Source: Gammaproteobacteria bacterium (GTDB lineage Bacteria; Pseudomonadota; Gammaproteobacteria; Steroidobacterales; Rariloculaceae). From it: a DNA stretch of 64,000 nucleotides. Below are positions 35,033 through 45,242 of the stretch, one piece after another. The stretch covers positions 195,724-259,723 of the forward strand of contig JAJEGN010000005.1 in the NCBI GenBank assembly GCA_022819855.1, written 5' to 3'. Numbering within the stretch: the stretch's first letter is position 1; each line of letters opens with the position of its first letter. Under the pieces are notes generated by a model, which searched no databases, was not told the origin of the DNA, and saw only the letters and a program-made list of their open reading frames with translations. The position numbers were made by a program, and so were the translations under genes.

Positions 35033-38000
35033 TCAGAAGTCCGCGGTGAAGCCCACGAAGTACTGCCGGCCGATCACGTCGTAGAGCGCGGGAAGCGTGA
35101 GGTTGGTGTTCGTGTCCCCACCGGCCGGGTTGGCGCCGATCACCCGGGGATCCTCTTCAAGCAGGTTGTCGACACCGAAACGGATCGTGTACCGGTTCCA
35201 GTTGTACGACCCGTAGAGATTGAAGATGTCGTACGCTCCGGTGCCCTGAATCGTCGTGTTGGGACTGGACGCCCTGGCGGCGGACTCGACGGCATCGAGG
35301 TGCCGCCAGCTTACGCCGAGACTGAGGTTGTTCCAGCTATAGCCGAAACGGGTCAGCGCCTGAATCTCGTACATGCCGCCCTGATCGAGCGTGCCCGTGG
35401 CATCCACGGGGTCCTGGCTCGGCACCACCTGGTACTGGTAGTTGTCCAGGTAGTTGATGGCGGAGTTTACGGAGAAGACGCCGGGACCGATGTCCCTGAT
35501 CCAGTTGACGTTGATGTCGATGCCCTGGGTTTCGATGAGGCCGAGATTGAAGAACGGCGCATCGACCTGGTTACGGTCTCCGGAGACCGGATGGCGGTCG
35601 ATCATCTGACAGAACTGGTTGTTGACGTCGTAGCTCGGGTTGGTCTCGCCGTTCCAGTTGAAGCAGTTGTTGTAGACGACCCAGGCCGCGATCGGCGAGA
35701 TCGCATCCGTCAGTTCGATCCGGTAGATGTCGGCCGTCAGCGTCAGTCCGTCCGCGCCGAAGGCGCCGGTCCAGACGGCGCCGAAGGTATAGGTATCGCC
35801 CGTTTCGGGGCCGACGTTCGGGTTGCCCTGGCGGAGCTCGATCTCGAGCGGGAAGAACGGAGGGTTCTGCCGATGGAAGCCTTTCGGCCCGTCGATGCCG
35901 GTGATGCTGTACGTCTGGGTATCGAAACCGGACGTGTCGTTGCCGATGATCGCACGGCACAGGTCGATGACCTGTTCGCGATCCGGGTTGTCCGGCACGT
36001 TGCCCCACGGGGAGCGTGTCGTGACCGAGCACGGATCCTGATCCGGGTGGAACACGACGACCTGCGTCTCCGCGGTGAAGAGTTCCGCCACGTTCGGCGC
36101 GCGCGTCGCGAACTGGTAGCCGCCGCGGAACGTGACCGTATCGGTCGCGTTCCAGGTGAACAGGGTCTTGTACGTGTCGTGGCCGCCGGCGGTGTTGAAG
36201 TCCGAGTAGCGGTAGCCGAGTTCGAGCGAGAGCTGATCGAGCACCGGAAGCAGCATTTCGCCGTAGACCTCGGTGACGTCGGTCTCACCGCCGGTCGCGT
36301 TGGAAGCGAAGATTCCGACCGGGTTGTCGAGGATGTGGTTGACCGGGTTGCCGGGCCGGAACGCGTAGGAGTTTTCCCGGCGCGAGGCGCCGATCGCCCA
36401 ACCGGACTCACCGGCGGGAAGGCTGAAGCCCGCGCCCTGCATGTTGAACTCGATGATGTCCTGGGTCAGGAGGCTCTTGTTGATCATGCGCGAGTCGAAA
36501 CTCTCGACGCACTCCGGGTCCGGCGTGAACTGTTCGAACACCGGAAGCCCCGACGGGCAGGACTGCGAATAACCGCGGCCGAGACCGGCGAAAAAGCCGC
36601 CGCGGCCGAAATCGGGCTGCGCCACGAGCGACTGGTAGCGTTGCAGTGAGGGCATGCGGTCGTTCACGGCCTCGATGTCGGTCTCGCCCGTCGAGATGTA
36701 CGCTTCCCAGGTAATGGTCTCGCCGACCTCGCCTTCAACGCCCGCCTGCAGTTGCCAGACCTCGTTCTTGTTGGTCGCCTGGATCGGGCCGTTGTAGTCG
36801 AGCACACGATAGAGGCTCCAGTGGCCGTCGGGGTTGGCCCGCGAATTCAGGAGCGTATTCAGGTCGTCCGGAAGCGCGCGTCCGTCGCGCGGGATCGGCG
36901 CCTGCCACACGGTGATTGCCGGAGGAATGCCGCCGCGCTGACCGACCTGAATGTCGCTGAAGTTGCCCTGCACGAAGACGCTCAGGTTGTCGGCGACCTG
37001 GTAGCGGCCGCGCATGAACGCCGAGTGCCGCTCGAGCGGTGTGGACAGGAAGCCGGTCGTGTTGACCTGGTCGAGGTTGCCGTTATCCAGCAGCTTGATC
37101 GCCGTGTACGGACCGCAGCCGCTCATGCAGTTGAGCGGCCCGTTGTAGCCGATGCCGCCCTGGGTCACGAATATCGAGCCGTCCGGATTGAAACGGAATT
37201 CCGAATTGGCGCCGACGGTTCCCGGAGCTGCGCCGTAACGTGCGAACAGGGCGTCAACCGCTTCCTGGGACGGCAGGTTGCGACCCCCGGGAATATTGCC
37301 TTCGCCGGCGCCCCAGGTGCTCGGTTGCATGAACTGGCCGCCCGCGTTGCCGGTGTCCAGCCAGCCGTTCATGTAGAAATCGCGATCGCGCTGGAAGATC
37401 TCGTCGCGCTTGGTCCAGTCGATGCCGACCATGACGTTGCCGCGGCCGTCGTCGGCGTTCATGCCGATCAGCACGTTGAAATTCGACTCCGCGCCGTCGC
37501 CTTCGCCGGTCTGACCCGTCATCATGCCGATCTCGATGCCTTCGAAGTCATCCTTGAGGATGAAGTTGGTAACGCCCGCAAGCGCGTCGGGGCCGTATAC
37601 CGCGGATGCGCCGCCCGTGATGACCTCGACATTGGCGATCGCCGCGGCCGGGATCGTGTTGACGTCAACGACCAGCGAAGCGTTGACCGGCTGGGCGCGC
37701 CGGCCGTCGATCAGGACGAGGTTGCGGTTGGTGCCCATGCCGCGCATGTTGAGGGTCGCTGCGCCGGGTGAGTTCGTCGCTCCGTTCTGGATTCCGCCGC
37801 CGAACTCGGTGCCGGCCGGCACGAACTGCGGCAGTTGATTGAGCACGGTTTCGACACCGGTGCTGCTGGAGTTGATGATGTTCTCGCTTGTGACGGTCAG
37901 GATCGGACTCGGCGCGGTCAGATCCCGTCTCACGATACGCGAGCCGGTGACCGTCACTTCCTCGATGGGTTCCTGGGCGAGAGTTCCCCCACCGCTCGCC

Positions 38001-38059
38001 ATGAGTGCCGAAATCGCCACGGTCAAGTGGCGCTTGCGCAACAGTGTGCCTGAATCCAT
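35033..38059 (-). CDS. TonB-dependent outer-membrane receptor
   Basis: 1,008 residues. Signal peptide ([18 protein letters not shown]), then a TonB-box-like segment [10 protein letters not shown], a plug domain ([53 protein letters not shown]) and a 22-strand barrel ending in [10 protein letters not shown]. Loops are long and Asn/Asp/Pro-rich. The plug type ([15 protein letters not shown]) is common in receptors of marine and soil gammaproteobacteria that take up peptides, glycans or siderophores; substrate cannot be assigned. ATG 38059 has AGAGGAAG upstream and is preferred over 38095. It may be co-regulated with katG downstream. Confidence 0.95.
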   Translation of the reverse strand: MDSGTLLRKRHLTVAISALMASGGGTLAQEPIEEVTVTGSRIVRRDLTAPSPILTVTSENIINSSSTGVETVLNQLPQFVPAGTEFGGGIQNGATNSPGAATLNMRGMGTNRNLVLIDGRRAQPVNASLVVDVNTIPAAAIANVEVITGGASAVYGPDALAGVTNFILKDDFEGIEIGMMTGQTGEGDGAESNFNVLIGMNADDGRGNVMVGIDWTKRDEIFQRDRDFYMNGWLDTGNAGGQFMQPSTWGAGEGNIPGGRNLPSQEAVDALFARYGAAPGTVGANSEFRFNPDGSIFVTQGGIGYNGPLNCMSGCGPYTAIKLLDNGNLDQVNTTGFLSTPLERHSAFMRGRYQVADNLSVFVQGNFSDIQVGQRGGIPPAITVWQAPIPRDGRALPDDLNTLLNSRANPDGHWSLYRVLDYNGPIQATNKNEVWQLQAGVEGEVGETITWEAYISTGETDIEAVNDRMPSLQRYQSLVAQPDFGRGGFFAGLGRGYSQSCPSGLPVFEQFTPDPECVESFDSRMINKSLLTQDIIEFNMQGAGFSLPAGESGWAIGASRRENSYAFRPGNPVNHILDNPVGIFASNATGGETDVTEVYGEMLLPVLDQLSLELGYRYSDFNTAGGHDTYKTLFTWNATDTVTFRGGYQFATRAPNVAELFTAETQVVVFHPDQDPCSVTTRSPWGNVPDNPDREQVIDLCRAIIGNDTSGFDTQTYSITGIDGPKGFHRQNPPFFPLEIELRQGNPNVGPETGDTYTFGAVWTGAFGADGLTLTADIYRIELTDAISPIAAWVVYNNCFNWNGETNPSYDVNNQFCQMIDRHPVSGDRNQVDAPFFNLGLIETQGIDINVNWIRDIGPGVFSVNSAINYLDNYQYQVVPSQDPVDATGTLDQGGMYEIQALTRFGYSWNNLSLGVSWRHLDAVESAARASSPNTTIQGTGAYDIFNLYGSYNWNRYTIRFGVDNLLEEDPRVIGANPAGGDTNTNLTLPALYDVIGRQYFVGFTADF

Positions 38060-38100
38060 GCGAATCTTCCTCTTTGAAGTTTTTCGGGTTATCAACGAAC

Positions 38101-38188
38101 GACCGAACGGTCCTGTCGTAATGCCGTCTCAATCTCGCCTTGTGCGTATTCCCTTGCAGGCCGTGTGTTCGTTGTTACATGCCTGCAA
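38101..38188 (-). promoter_or_regulatory. Two dyads upstream of the TonB receptor gene
   Basis: The 318 bp between the receptor start (38059) and the next gene (38378) contain no gene. GACCG (38101-38105) and CGGTC (38108-38112) form an operator-like palindrome with a 2-bp centre, 42 bp before the start codon. TTGCAGGC (38154-38161) and GCCTGCAA (38181-38188) are an exact 8-bp inverted repeat with a 19-bp spacer. Further upstream, 38215-38280 is distinctly AT-rich and probably carries the promoter. Confidence 0.4.
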
Positions 38189-38377
38189 TCGACTGAGGCA
38201 GGCGGAGTCTAGCAAATTTCTATTTAAACCGACGAGAAACAGCACCGTCGTCTGTACAAACAACGTAATAGATTGACAGCTTGCAGCTTCGGGGCGTCAT
38301 CGCCGCCGATCAGGCGCATCAGTTTCGGGTGTGTTGGGGCGGCCTGCCGCCTCGCGGCGCTGCCGGCGCGCCTGCTG

Positions 38378-39442
38378 CTACGGACCGAGCACGCGACGGT
38401 TGCGGATGAATTGCGACACGATCCACTTCTCGCCGTTGGCGGTGGGACGTCCCGCGTGGACGGTACGAAGATCCGGCGAACCGTCGTCGAGGGCATTGAT
38501 GAAGTAGAGCCCTTCGCCGCGCCGGCCCTTGTGCGTGACGCCGAGCTTCGGGAACTCCGTCTCGCCGCGGTCGTAGTCGTCGTTGAGGTAGATCAGGAAC
38601 GTCATGACCCGCTGACCGTTCCTGGCAATCTCCTGCTCGTAGTTCGGAATGTCCGGATCGACGAAATCGAAATGGTTCGTGATCTCCTCCCCGACGGCGT
38701 AATGCAGGATGGCGGTCGCTTCCATGTTGTGCAGCGGGAAGCCGCTCGCGGCCGCCATGCGGTGTTGCACGAGCAGGTGGATCAGCTCGCTGCCCATGAG
38801 GTCGAATTGTGCCCAACTGTTCGTCCGGTTCTTGTTCGCGTAGTCCTTGCCGGCGACGGCGTCGTAGACGAGCGCGCGGTTGAGCCGGTCGCTCGAAGCA
38901 TCGATGAGCCATCGGCAAATCCCGTCCGTGACCAGGTGCTCGAAGAGGCAAACGCGCGGCGAGTCGTGCAGGGTCTTGCCTCCGGTCGCCCGTTGCCAAC
39001 TCGCGATGTCGACGGTGTCGGCCAGGCGATGCCAATGGCTGTCGGATGCGGCGCCGCCGCTCGCGGCCGACGCCAGCTCGCGGTCTTCGGCCAGGGCGAG
39101 CAGTTGAGTCCGGGCCGGTGGCCAGCCGCGTTGCGCGGAAAGCGTGATGAGCTTGATCGCGTGGTCGAGGCCCGGTTCGACGTACACTCCGGCGGCGGCG
39201 AGAACCGCGAGCCTTGCAGCCGCCTCCGCACCGCCGCCGTTGACCGCTTCAATCAGCAGGCCGGCGCCTTCGGTCGGCAACAGCGGTGCGTTGTTGCCGG
39301 CGACCAGGCGCTTGCCAAGCTGAGTCTTCGCTTCGACGCTGCCGAGTCCGGCGGCCCTTGCGAGCGCATTGACCGCGTCCTCGTGCGCACCGTTCGCATC
39401 GCATTGCGCGGCGAGCGCAAGTTCCTCGGCGGCGCTGCGCAT
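38378..39442 (-). CDS. Sel1-like repeat and prolyl-4-hydroxylase-type 2OG-Fe(II) dioxygenase
   Basis: 354 residues. The first ~120 residues are helical with Sel1/TPR-like units (AAGLGSVEAKTQLGKRLVAG, AAVYV... and ITLSAQRGWPPARTQ). The C-terminal part (about 165-350) is a double-stranded beta-helix oxygenase: iron ligands H257 and D259 (NHFDF) and H329 (TVHAGRP), with K339 (EKWIV) for 2-oxoglutarate, and YLNDDYDRGETEFP, the P4H alpha-subunit signature. It should hydroxylate a protein or peptide side chain in the cytosol. No signal peptide. It follows the gene at 39458 by 15 bp on the same strand. Confidence 0.88.
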   Translation of the reverse strand: MRSAAEELALAAQCDANGAHEDAVNALARAAGLGSVEAKTQLGKRLVAGNNAPLLPTEGAGLLIEAVNGGGAEAAARLAVLAAAGVYVEPGLDHAIKLITLSAQRGWPPARTQLLALAEDRELASAASGGAASDSHWHRLADTVDIASWQRATGGKTLHDSPRVCLFEHLVTDGICRWLIDASSDRLNRALVYDAVAGKDYANKNRTNSWAQFDLMGSELIHLLVQHRMAAASGFPLHNMEATAILHYAVGEEITNHFDFVDPDIPNYEQEIARNGQRVMTFLIYLNDDYDRGETEFPKLGVTHKGRRGEGLYFINALDDGSPDLRTVHAGRPTANGEKWIVSQFIRNRRVLGP

Positions 39443-39457
39443 CGTCGGCGGCCTCCG

Positions 39458-40078
39458 TTACTCGGTCTGCTCGCGCACGCGGACCCGCAATCCGGCGGCC
39501 CGCGCGACCAGGAACACGGAGCCGAAGGCCCCGTCTTCGAGCGTTGCCTCGAACGGCGCCAGGGGCAAGGCTCTCGCGGTATTACCGCTCGTTTGCTGGA
39601 ACCTGCGGCCGTCGTCGGTGACGAAGATCGCGTTGCCGCGCGTTCCCCTGCCGGCTTCGACGACGACGATCGTTTCCGGCGCCTCTGCTTCGCGGGACCG
39701 ATCGCTGTCGCGCCGCCGCTCGCCTGTGACATCGGCGGCTCGCGCGTCCTCGGCGGCGGGCTCGGCGTTCGCCGGGCGAGTCCGTTCCCGCTCATCCGCG
39801 ACAGCTTCCACGAGATCGTCGCCGCTTGCGAAAACGGCCGTCGCTTCGCCGCGCTCGGCCTCGGGTCCGGCCGCTTCGTCCGCCGCGGTCTCGGCGACGG
39901 GGCCGCCGGGCGCTTCCGTGGCTGTGGCCTGCGCGCTGACGATGCTTTCGAAGCAGAGCAGTCGCGCCGCATCGGACTCGATGTCGAGGCAGGCGCGCAG
40001 CGCTTCCAGGCGTTCGGCGTCCGTCTGGGCCAGCGCCGCCTGTCCTGCGAGTAGCTGCATGACGACCATCATGCTCAT
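39458..40078 (-). CDS. Exported hypothetical protein
   Basis: 206 residues from ATG 40078. A short signal peptide (MVVMQLLAGQAALAQ) is followed by EALRACLDIESDAARLLCFESIV, a Cys pair spaced like many small periplasmic proteins with a C-x(n)-D-x-RL-C-(Y/F)-(D/E) pattern. The middle (about residues 50-130) is low-complexity, Ala/Glu-rich and probably disordered. A C-terminal beta-rich part has VVVEAGRGTRGNAIFVTDDG and RALPLAPFEATLEDGAFGSVFLV. I do not recognise the family. The frame is open to 40234, but residues before 40078 show no signal-like order. Confidence 0.6.
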   Translation of the reverse strand: MSMMVVMQLLAGQAALAQTDAERLEALRACLDIESDAARLLCFESIVSAQATATEAPGGPVAETAADEAAGPEAERGEATAVFASGDDLVEAVADERERTRPANAEPAAEDARAADVTGERRRDSDRSREAEAPETIVVVEAGRGTRGNAIFVTDDGRRFQQTSGNTARALPLAPFEATLEDGAFGSVFLVARAAGLRVRVREQTE

Positions 40079-40246
40079 GGCCGGCAGCCCACGGCAAAAT
40101 TCGCGCGTGGCGCCTGGACTGTCGCCGCAGGCTGAGGAGATTCGGCTGGCGGGAGCAGTCCGCAGGAGCTTCATGGCGTTCGCCGTGCGTTCGTTCTCAT
40201 GCACCGATGATACGGCGGCGGGCATCGATGTCACGTCGCGGACCGC

Positions 40247-40804
40247 TTATTCGCGCAGGATCGCCCCGGTTCGCCCGTCCCTGATCGCGGTCGGCCGCGC
40301 CAGGTCGCCGAGCGCGCCCGGCAGCACGTAGTCGACGACGCTGCCGAGCTGGCGGCGGACTCGCAGGACGCTTCGGATCGGCTCGCGCCCGCTCAGATTG
40401 GCGCTCGTTGAAATGAGCGCATGGCCCGCGCGCCGGCAGAGCGCGCTCGCCGGCGGATGGCTCGTGACCCGGACTGCGACCGTCTCCCGGCCGCCGGTGA
40501 GCCAGTCCGGCATCGGCGAGCGGGCCGGCAGCGTCCAGGTCACGGGTCCCGGCCAGCTTGCGAGGATCTCCTCGCGCAGGGGCCCTTCCGGCAGGTGGAC
40601 GATGTGTTCGAGCTGCCCGAACTCGGCCGCGATCAGCAGAAAACCCTTGCTTGCCGAACGCCGCTTGAGTCCGATGAGCTGAGCGACCGCATGGTATTCG
40701 AACGGCAGGCAGCCGAGCCCGTAGACGGCCTCGGTGGGATAGGCGACGATCCCGCCGGCGAGTACCGTGCGCGCCGCACGATCGATGTGCAGCTTCGAGC
40801 TCAC
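40247..40804 (-). CDS. tsaC: Threonylcarbamoyl-AMP synthase TsaC
   Basis: 185 residues from GTG 40804. YrdC/Sua5-family enzyme making threonylcarbamoyl-AMP, the first step of the t6A modification of ANN-decoding tRNAs. Motifs: VAYPTEAVYGLGCLPF, LIGLKRRSASKGFLLIA with the nucleotide-binding K-R-x-x-x-K-G, WPGPVTWTLP, VAVRVTSHP and ALISTSANLSG. GTG lies 4 bp after the topA stop on the same strand, so topA and tsaC are one unit. The longer in-frame opening reaching 41128 overlaps topA and is Arg-rich noise. Confidence 0.93.
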   Translation of the reverse strand: MSSKLHIDRAARTVLAGGIVAYPTEAVYGLGCLPFEYHAVAQLIGLKRRSASKGFLLIAAEFGQLEHIVHLPEGPLREEILASWPGPVTWTLPARSPMPDWLTGGRETVAVRVTSHPPASALCRRAGHALISTSANLSGREPIRSVLRVRRQLGSVVDYVLPGALGDLARPTAIRDGRTGAILRE

Positions 40805-40808
40805 GGTT

Positions 40809-43397
40809 TCAGGCGTCGTCGTCGTGCGGCGCGTCGGCCGACTTGCCCCGTTTCCCGCCTGCTGGCGCCCTTGCCGGACGCCCGCGGCTGGCTTGACGCT
40901 GCCCGGTCTTCGCGCCGGCGCGTGGCGCGGTGCTCTTGCTGCCTGCCGCACGCGCGGCTTTCGGTTTCGGCGCCTTCCTGCCGCCCGCCGGTTTCCGCCC
41001 GGACCCCGATTTCCTCCGGGCGCCCCGTGCCGGGGCCGCCGCAAGCAACGCCCGGCACTCCTCGAGCGACAACTCGCGGGGATCCCGGTCCTTCGGGATT
41101 CGCGCGTTCTTTGATTTGTCGGTGACATAGGGGCCGTAGCGGCCGTTCAGCACCTGGATGCCGGCATCGCCGAAGTCCTGTATGACACGGTTTGCGTCCG
41201 CTGCCTGCTTCTCCCTGATGAGTTCAAGTGCGGCTTCGAGCGTGACCTCGTTCATTTTCTGTTCGGGGCGCAGGCTGACGAAGAGCGGTTTTTCGGCATC
41301 TTCGCGCGTACCGACCTGGACGAAGGGCCCATAGCGGCCCATGCGTACGCTGACGGGGCGTCCGCTTGCCGGATCGAGGCCGAGCGGCCCGGCCTGCGTC
41401 TGCTCCACGAGTTCGAGCGCCTCCTCGAAGGTGATCCGGTCCATCTTCTGTTCGGGGCGCAAGCTGGCGAAGAGCGGTTTTTCGGCATCTTCGCGCGTGC
41501 CGACCTGGATGAAGGGTCCGTAGCGGCCCATGCGTACGCTGACGGGGCGCCCGCTGCCCGGATCCTCGCCGAGAATCCTGGGTTGCGCCACTTGCGCGCG
41601 CGTCACGGAACTTTCGGTCTTCTCGACCAGTTCGTGGAACGGCCGCCAGAACTCGTCGAGCAACGGCACCCACTCGGTTTCGCCCCGCGATATGGCATCG
41701 AGCGAGTCTTCCATCTTCGCAGTGAACTGATAGTCGACATACTGGGCGAAGAACTCGGTCAGGAAACGGTTGACGAGGCGCCCGACATCGGTCGGCACGA
41801 AACGCCTGCTCTCCATTTCCACGTACTCGCGGTTGCGGAGCGTCGAGATGATCGACGCGTAGGTCGAGGGCCGCCCGATCCCGAACTCCTCGAGCGCCCT
41901 GACGAGCGTCGCCTCCGAGTAGCGCGGCGGCGGCTCGGTGAAGTGCTGCTCGCTTGCGACGTCCCTGAGGATGAGCCGGTCGCCCTCTTCCACGGGCGGC
42001 AGGATACGGTCCTGGTCTTCCTGTGCGCTGTCGTCTCTTCCTTCGCGGTAGACGGCGAGATAGCCCGGATTGACGAGCACCGATCCTGTCGCACGGAACA
42101 CGATATCGCCGGTCGGCGAGGGACCCGCGGCGAGATCGACGCCCACGGTGTTGAACAGCGCAGGGATCATCTGGCAGGCGACGGCGCGCTTCCAGATCAG
42201 CTCGTAGAGCCTGAACTGATCCCGGTCCAGGTACCGTTTCACGGAATCCGGAGTGCGGGCTGCCGAGGTCGGCCGGATGGCCTCATGCGCTTCCTGGGCG
42301 TTGCGCGCCCGGGTTCGATACTGGCGCGGACTGTCGGGCAGGCTCTCGGCGCCGTAGCGCTCGGCGATGACCCGGCGAAGCTCCGTCAGGGCGTCGGCCG
42401 CGAGCGTCACCGAGTCCGTCCGCATATAGGTGATCAGGCCGATCGACTCTTCGCCGGTATCGATGCCTTCGTAGAGCCGCTGTGCCACCGACATGGTCTT
42501 CTGCGCGCTGAAGCCGAGCTTCCGCGAGGCGTCCTGCTGCAGCGTCGACGTGATGAACGGCGGTTGGGGATTCCGGCGCCGCTGCTTCTTGTCGACCCTG
42601 GCGCAGGTCAGCACGCCTCGTGCAGCGGAGATTTCGGCTGCGTTGCCCGGCGCCGCTGCCGCGTCGATCGCGCGTACGGCCCGGCGGGCGCTCGCTTCGT
42701 CGGTGAACGTGAACTGTTCGACCTTCGTCCCTTCGAACACCGACAGGCGGGCCTTGAATTGAGGCGATTCCTGCCCGTCAACGGGCTCGGTTGCGGCGGT
42801 CGCTTCGATCGTCCAGTACTCGCGCGGCACGAAGGCGTCGATCTCGTCCTCGCGCTCGACGATAAGCCTGAGCGCCGGACTCTGGACCCGGCCCGCCGAG
42901 AGCCCCCGCCGCACCTTTTTCCACAGCAGCGGCGAGAGATTGAAGCCCACCAGGTAGTCGAGCGCCCGGCGGGCCTGCTGGGCGTTGACCAGTTGCGCGG
43001 AGAGCGGCCGCGGCGAGTCGATCGCCTCGCGGATCGCGCGCCTGGTGACTTCGTGGAACACGACCCGGTTGACGGGCTTGGAATCGAGGAGCTTGCGTTC
43101 CTTGAGAACCTCGTAGATGTGCCAGGAGATCGCTTCGCCTTCGCGGTCGGGGTCCGTCGCAAGGTAGACCGCGTCCGCCTTCCTCACGGCTTTCGCGATC
43201 GTCTCGACGTGGCGCTTGTTCTTCTCGATGAGCCCGTACTTCATGGCGAAGCCGTGCTCGGGATCGACGGCGCCGTCCTTCGGCACGAGGTCGCGGACAT
43301 GCCCGTAGGATGCAACGACCGCGAAATCCCGACCGAGATATTTCTCGATCGTGCGCGCCTTGGCGGGGGACTCGACGATGACGAGGTTCTTGCTCAC
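40809..43397 (-). CDS. topA: DNA topoisomerase I TopA
   Basis: 862 residues. Relaxes negative supercoils. The Toprim domain begins NLVIVESPAKARTIEKYLG with DPDREGEAISWH; the active-site tyrosine is in GLITYMRTDS near residue 322; HEAIRPTS and YPGYLAVY follow. The C terminus does not carry Cys4 zinc ribbons. Instead it has three Topo C-terminal repeats (GSGRPVSVRMGRYGPFIQVG twice, RYGPYVTDK once) and a Lys/Arg/Ala-rich tail of about 70 residues. That layout is found in many non-enterobacterial species. tsaC follows within 4 bp; smg and dprA lie upstream on the same strand. Confidence 0.97.
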   Translation of the reverse strand: MSKNLVIVESPAKARTIEKYLGRDFAVVASYGHVRDLVPKDGAVDPEHGFAMKYGLIEKNKRHVETIAKAVRKADAVYLATDPDREGEAISWHIYEVLKERKLLDSKPVNRVVFHEVTRRAIREAIDSPRPLSAQLVNAQQARRALDYLVGFNLSPLLWKKVRRGLSAGRVQSPALRLIVEREDEIDAFVPREYWTIEATAATEPVDGQESPQFKARLSVFEGTKVEQFTFTDEASARRAVRAIDAAAAPGNAAEISAARGVLTCARVDKKQRRRNPQPPFITSTLQQDASRKLGFSAQKTMSVAQRLYEGIDTGEESIGLITYMRTDSVTLAADALTELRRVIAERYGAESLPDSPRQYRTRARNAQEAHEAIRPTSAARTPDSVKRYLDRDQFRLYELIWKRAVACQMIPALFNTVGVDLAAGPSPTGDIVFRATGSVLVNPGYLAVYREGRDDSAQEDQDRILPPVEEGDRLILRDVASEQHFTEPPPRYSEATLVRALEEFGIGRPSTYASIISTLRNREYVEMESRRFVPTDVGRLVNRFLTEFFAQYVDYQFTAKMEDSLDAISRGETEWVPLLDEFWRPFHELVEKTESSVTRAQVAQPRILGEDPGSGRPVSVRMGRYGPFIQVGTREDAEKPLFASLRPEQKMDRITFEEALELVEQTQAGPLGLDPASGRPVSVRMGRYGPFVQVGTREDAEKPLFVSLRPEQKMNEVTLEAALELIREKQAADANRVIQDFGDAGIQVLNGRYGPYVTDKSKNARIPKDRDPRELSLEECRALLAAAPARGARRKSGSGRKPAGGRKAPKPKAARAAGSKSTAPRAGAKTGQRQASRGRPARAPAGGKRGKSADAPHDDDA
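41259..41577 (-). repeat. Internal 189-bp duplicated segment in topA
   Basis: About 130 bp starting at 41259 recurs from 41448 with only a handful of base differences; the period is 189 bp, or 63 codons. At protein level it is the repeat RPVSVRMGRYGPFIQVGTRED with EKPLFASLRPEQKM. DNA identity this high between two C-terminal repeats suggests recent duplication or gene conversion within topA rather than ancient repeat divergence. Confidence 0.7.
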
Positions 43398-43477
43398 GGC
43401 AGAATCAGGTACTCAGTGCGGACCGCAAGCCATGGGTCAGCCCGATGGGTTCGACATGCCGCCGGAACGACAGTGGG

Positions 43478-43951
43478 TCAGTGAACCCAGCCCGGATCGT
43501 CGGCGAACACGAGATCCTCCATCTGGGCATACGCCTGCTCGTGTCCGGGCTGGCTGAACAGGACCATCATCACGACCCACTTGATATGCTCGATATCGAC
43601 TTCCTCGGTGTCGAGCGCGAGCAGCCGGTCGATCGCAAGTTCGCGATGCGGCGGCGCGAGAATTCCAATCTGTTCCAGGTGCAGCAGGTAGCCTCTGGAG
43701 GCCGCGTCGAGCCTGGTCTGCTCGAGGCGGTCGTAAATCCGGATTGCGGCGTTACGCGGAGTGTCGTCCGGCGCGACTTCTATCGAGTTCAGTTCGTCGA
43801 GCCAGTCGAGCGCCCGCTCGATCTCGCGGGCGCCGAAACCCGCGCGCTCGAGTTCGTCCCTGAGCTCGTTGCGATCCGGCTCGAGCTCGTCCTCGCTGTC
43901 GACGAACGCTTCGAACAGGTACATGAGAACGTCGAGCACCGTTTCCTTCAT
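43478..43951 (-). CDS. smg: Smg family protein (DUF494)
   Basis: 157 residues, helical, acidic. Starts [18 protein letters not shown] and has LHLEQIGILAPPHRELAIDRLLAL followed by DIEHIKWVVMMVLFSQPG, the conserved Smg/DUF494 blocks. Function remains poorly understood; the gene is nearly always next to dprA. ATG 43951 overlaps the dprA stop by one base (TGATG), indicating translational coupling. The frame is open far upstream over dprA, but this is a shadow. Confidence 0.9.
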   Translation of the reverse strand: MKETVLDVLMYLFEAFVDSEDELEPDRNELRDELERAGFGAREIERALDWLDELNSIEVAPDDTPRNAAIRIYDRLEQTRLDAASRGYLLHLEQIGILAPPHRELAIDRLLALDTEEVDIEHIKWVVMMVLFSQPGHEQAYAQMEDLVFADDPGWVH

Positions 43952-45060
43952 CAGTTCTTTTTCACCAGGCGGCAGTAACGTGCACCGGGCAACGCCTCGA
44001 CGACCCCACCCATTTCCAGCAGCAGGAGCATGGAGGAAAGCTCTGCTGCCGTCAATCCGGCTGCCTCGAGCAGGTCGGCGGCGCGTACGGGCTCGAAACC
44101 GAGCAGATCGAGGAGCTTCGCATAGGCCGGATCGTCGGTCAGCGGGTGCTTCGACGACCGCGTTGAATCTGGCTGAGCGGGATCGGCGGCTGCAAGCTGG
44201 GGCGCGAGTTCTGCAAGGATTTCGTCGCCTTCCTCGGCGATTGTCGCGCCGTCGCGGATCAGCCTGTGACAACCTTTGGCCAGCGGATTGTGTATGGAGC
44301 CCGGGACTGCGAATACCTCGCGGCCGTAGTCGGCCGCCAGCCGCGCCGTGATCAGCGAACCGCTGCGCCGCGTCGCCTCGACGACGAGCGCGCCGAGCGA
44401 GAGCCCGGCGATGATGCGGTTGCGCTGCGGGAACTGGAATGGGCGTACCGGCGTGCCCGGCGGGTACTCGGACACGATGAGTCCGCACTCCGAGATGCGT
44501 GCCGCGAGCTTGCGGTTGCGGCGCGGATACACGCGGTCGATGCCGCAGCCGAGCACCGCGATCGTGCGGCCGGCTTCTCCGATCGCCCCTCGGTGGCCCG
44601 CGCTGTCGATGCCCGTGGCGAGTCCGCTCGTGATCGTCAGCCCGCGGCGGCTCAGATGCGCCGCGAAATACTCGGCATTGGCCCGCCCGCCCGAGGTCGG
44701 ATTGCGGCTGCCGACGATCGCAAGCTGCGCGCCGGCGAGGAGCGCCGTGTTCGCGCCGTCGACCCAGAGCGCGAGCGGGGCGTCGGGGATCTCCCTGAGC
44801 TGCGGGGGATAGGCCGCATCGTCGAGCGTGATCAGGGCGTGGCCGCGTTCGTCGAGCCAGCGGCGCCAGCGCTCGAGCAGTTCCGAATCCGGCGCGTGAA
44901 GCCGCGCGGCGGACTCCTGCGAAATGCCGCCGGACACGAGTTCGCGGACCGGTGTCGCAAGCAGCGCTTCGACCGAACCGGCCTTGCGCAGTGCCCGGCG
45001 CCACGCGGCCGGCGCCGATGGCTGGGTCTGCAGCAGGAGCAGCCAGGCCTCAGACCTCAT
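43951..45060 (-). CDS. dprA: DNA processing protein DprA
   Basis: 369 residues. Loads RecA on incoming single-stranded DNA during transformation. A helical N-terminal domain is followed by a Rossmann-like fold with [81 protein letters not shown] and ALVVEA, and finally a winged-helix C-terminal domain ([25 protein letters not shown], abbreviated). All are characteristic of DprA/Smf. Divergent from def; coupled to smg. Confidence 0.96.
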   Translation of the reverse strand: MRSEAWLLLLQTQPSAPAAWRRALRKAGSVEALLATPVRELVSGGISQESAARLHAPDSELLERWRRWLDERGHALITLDDAAYPPQLREIPDAPLALWVDGANTALLAGAQLAIVGSRNPTSGGRANAEYFAAHLSRRGLTITSGLATGIDSAGHRGAIGEAGRTIAVLGCGIDRVYPRRNRKLAARISECGLIVSEYPPGTPVRPFQFPQRNRIIAGLSLGALVVEATRRSGSLITARLAADYGREVFAVPGSIHNPLAKGCHRLIRDGATIAEEGDEILAELAPQLAAADPAQPDSTRSSKHPLTDDPAYAKLLDLLGFEPVRAADLLEAAGLTAAELSSMLLLLEMGGVVEALPGARYCRLVKKN

Positions 45061-45184
45061 CGCTCATCCAATCCAAGCTGGGCTCACGATCTTCGGTGCG
45101 GGGGGACTCGTCCGGCAAGCGTTCTTTCTCGGTAAAAGGCCGCCGATTGACGGGATTTCCGGCGAATCGGGCAGTTGGGCTTGC

Positions 45185-45193
45185 TGGTATACT
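45185..45193 (+). promoter_or_regulatory. Extended -10 promoter for def
   Basis: TGG followed by TATACT (45188-45193) is a near-consensus extended -10 element in the dprA/def divergent gap. The expected transcription start lies about 43 bp before the def ATG. No good -35 hexamer stands at 16-18 bp upstream, as is common for extended -10 promoters. Confidence 0.4.
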
Positions 45194-45242
45194 GCGCCGG
45201 TACGCCGCCCCGCGGCCCGCCCCGCGCCCAGGTTCCGGCACC

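Noticed and set aside
34952..36649. 565-residue open frame opposite the TonB receptor
   Set aside because: Antisense shadow; no signal peptide, repeats or domains and no ribosome-binding site.
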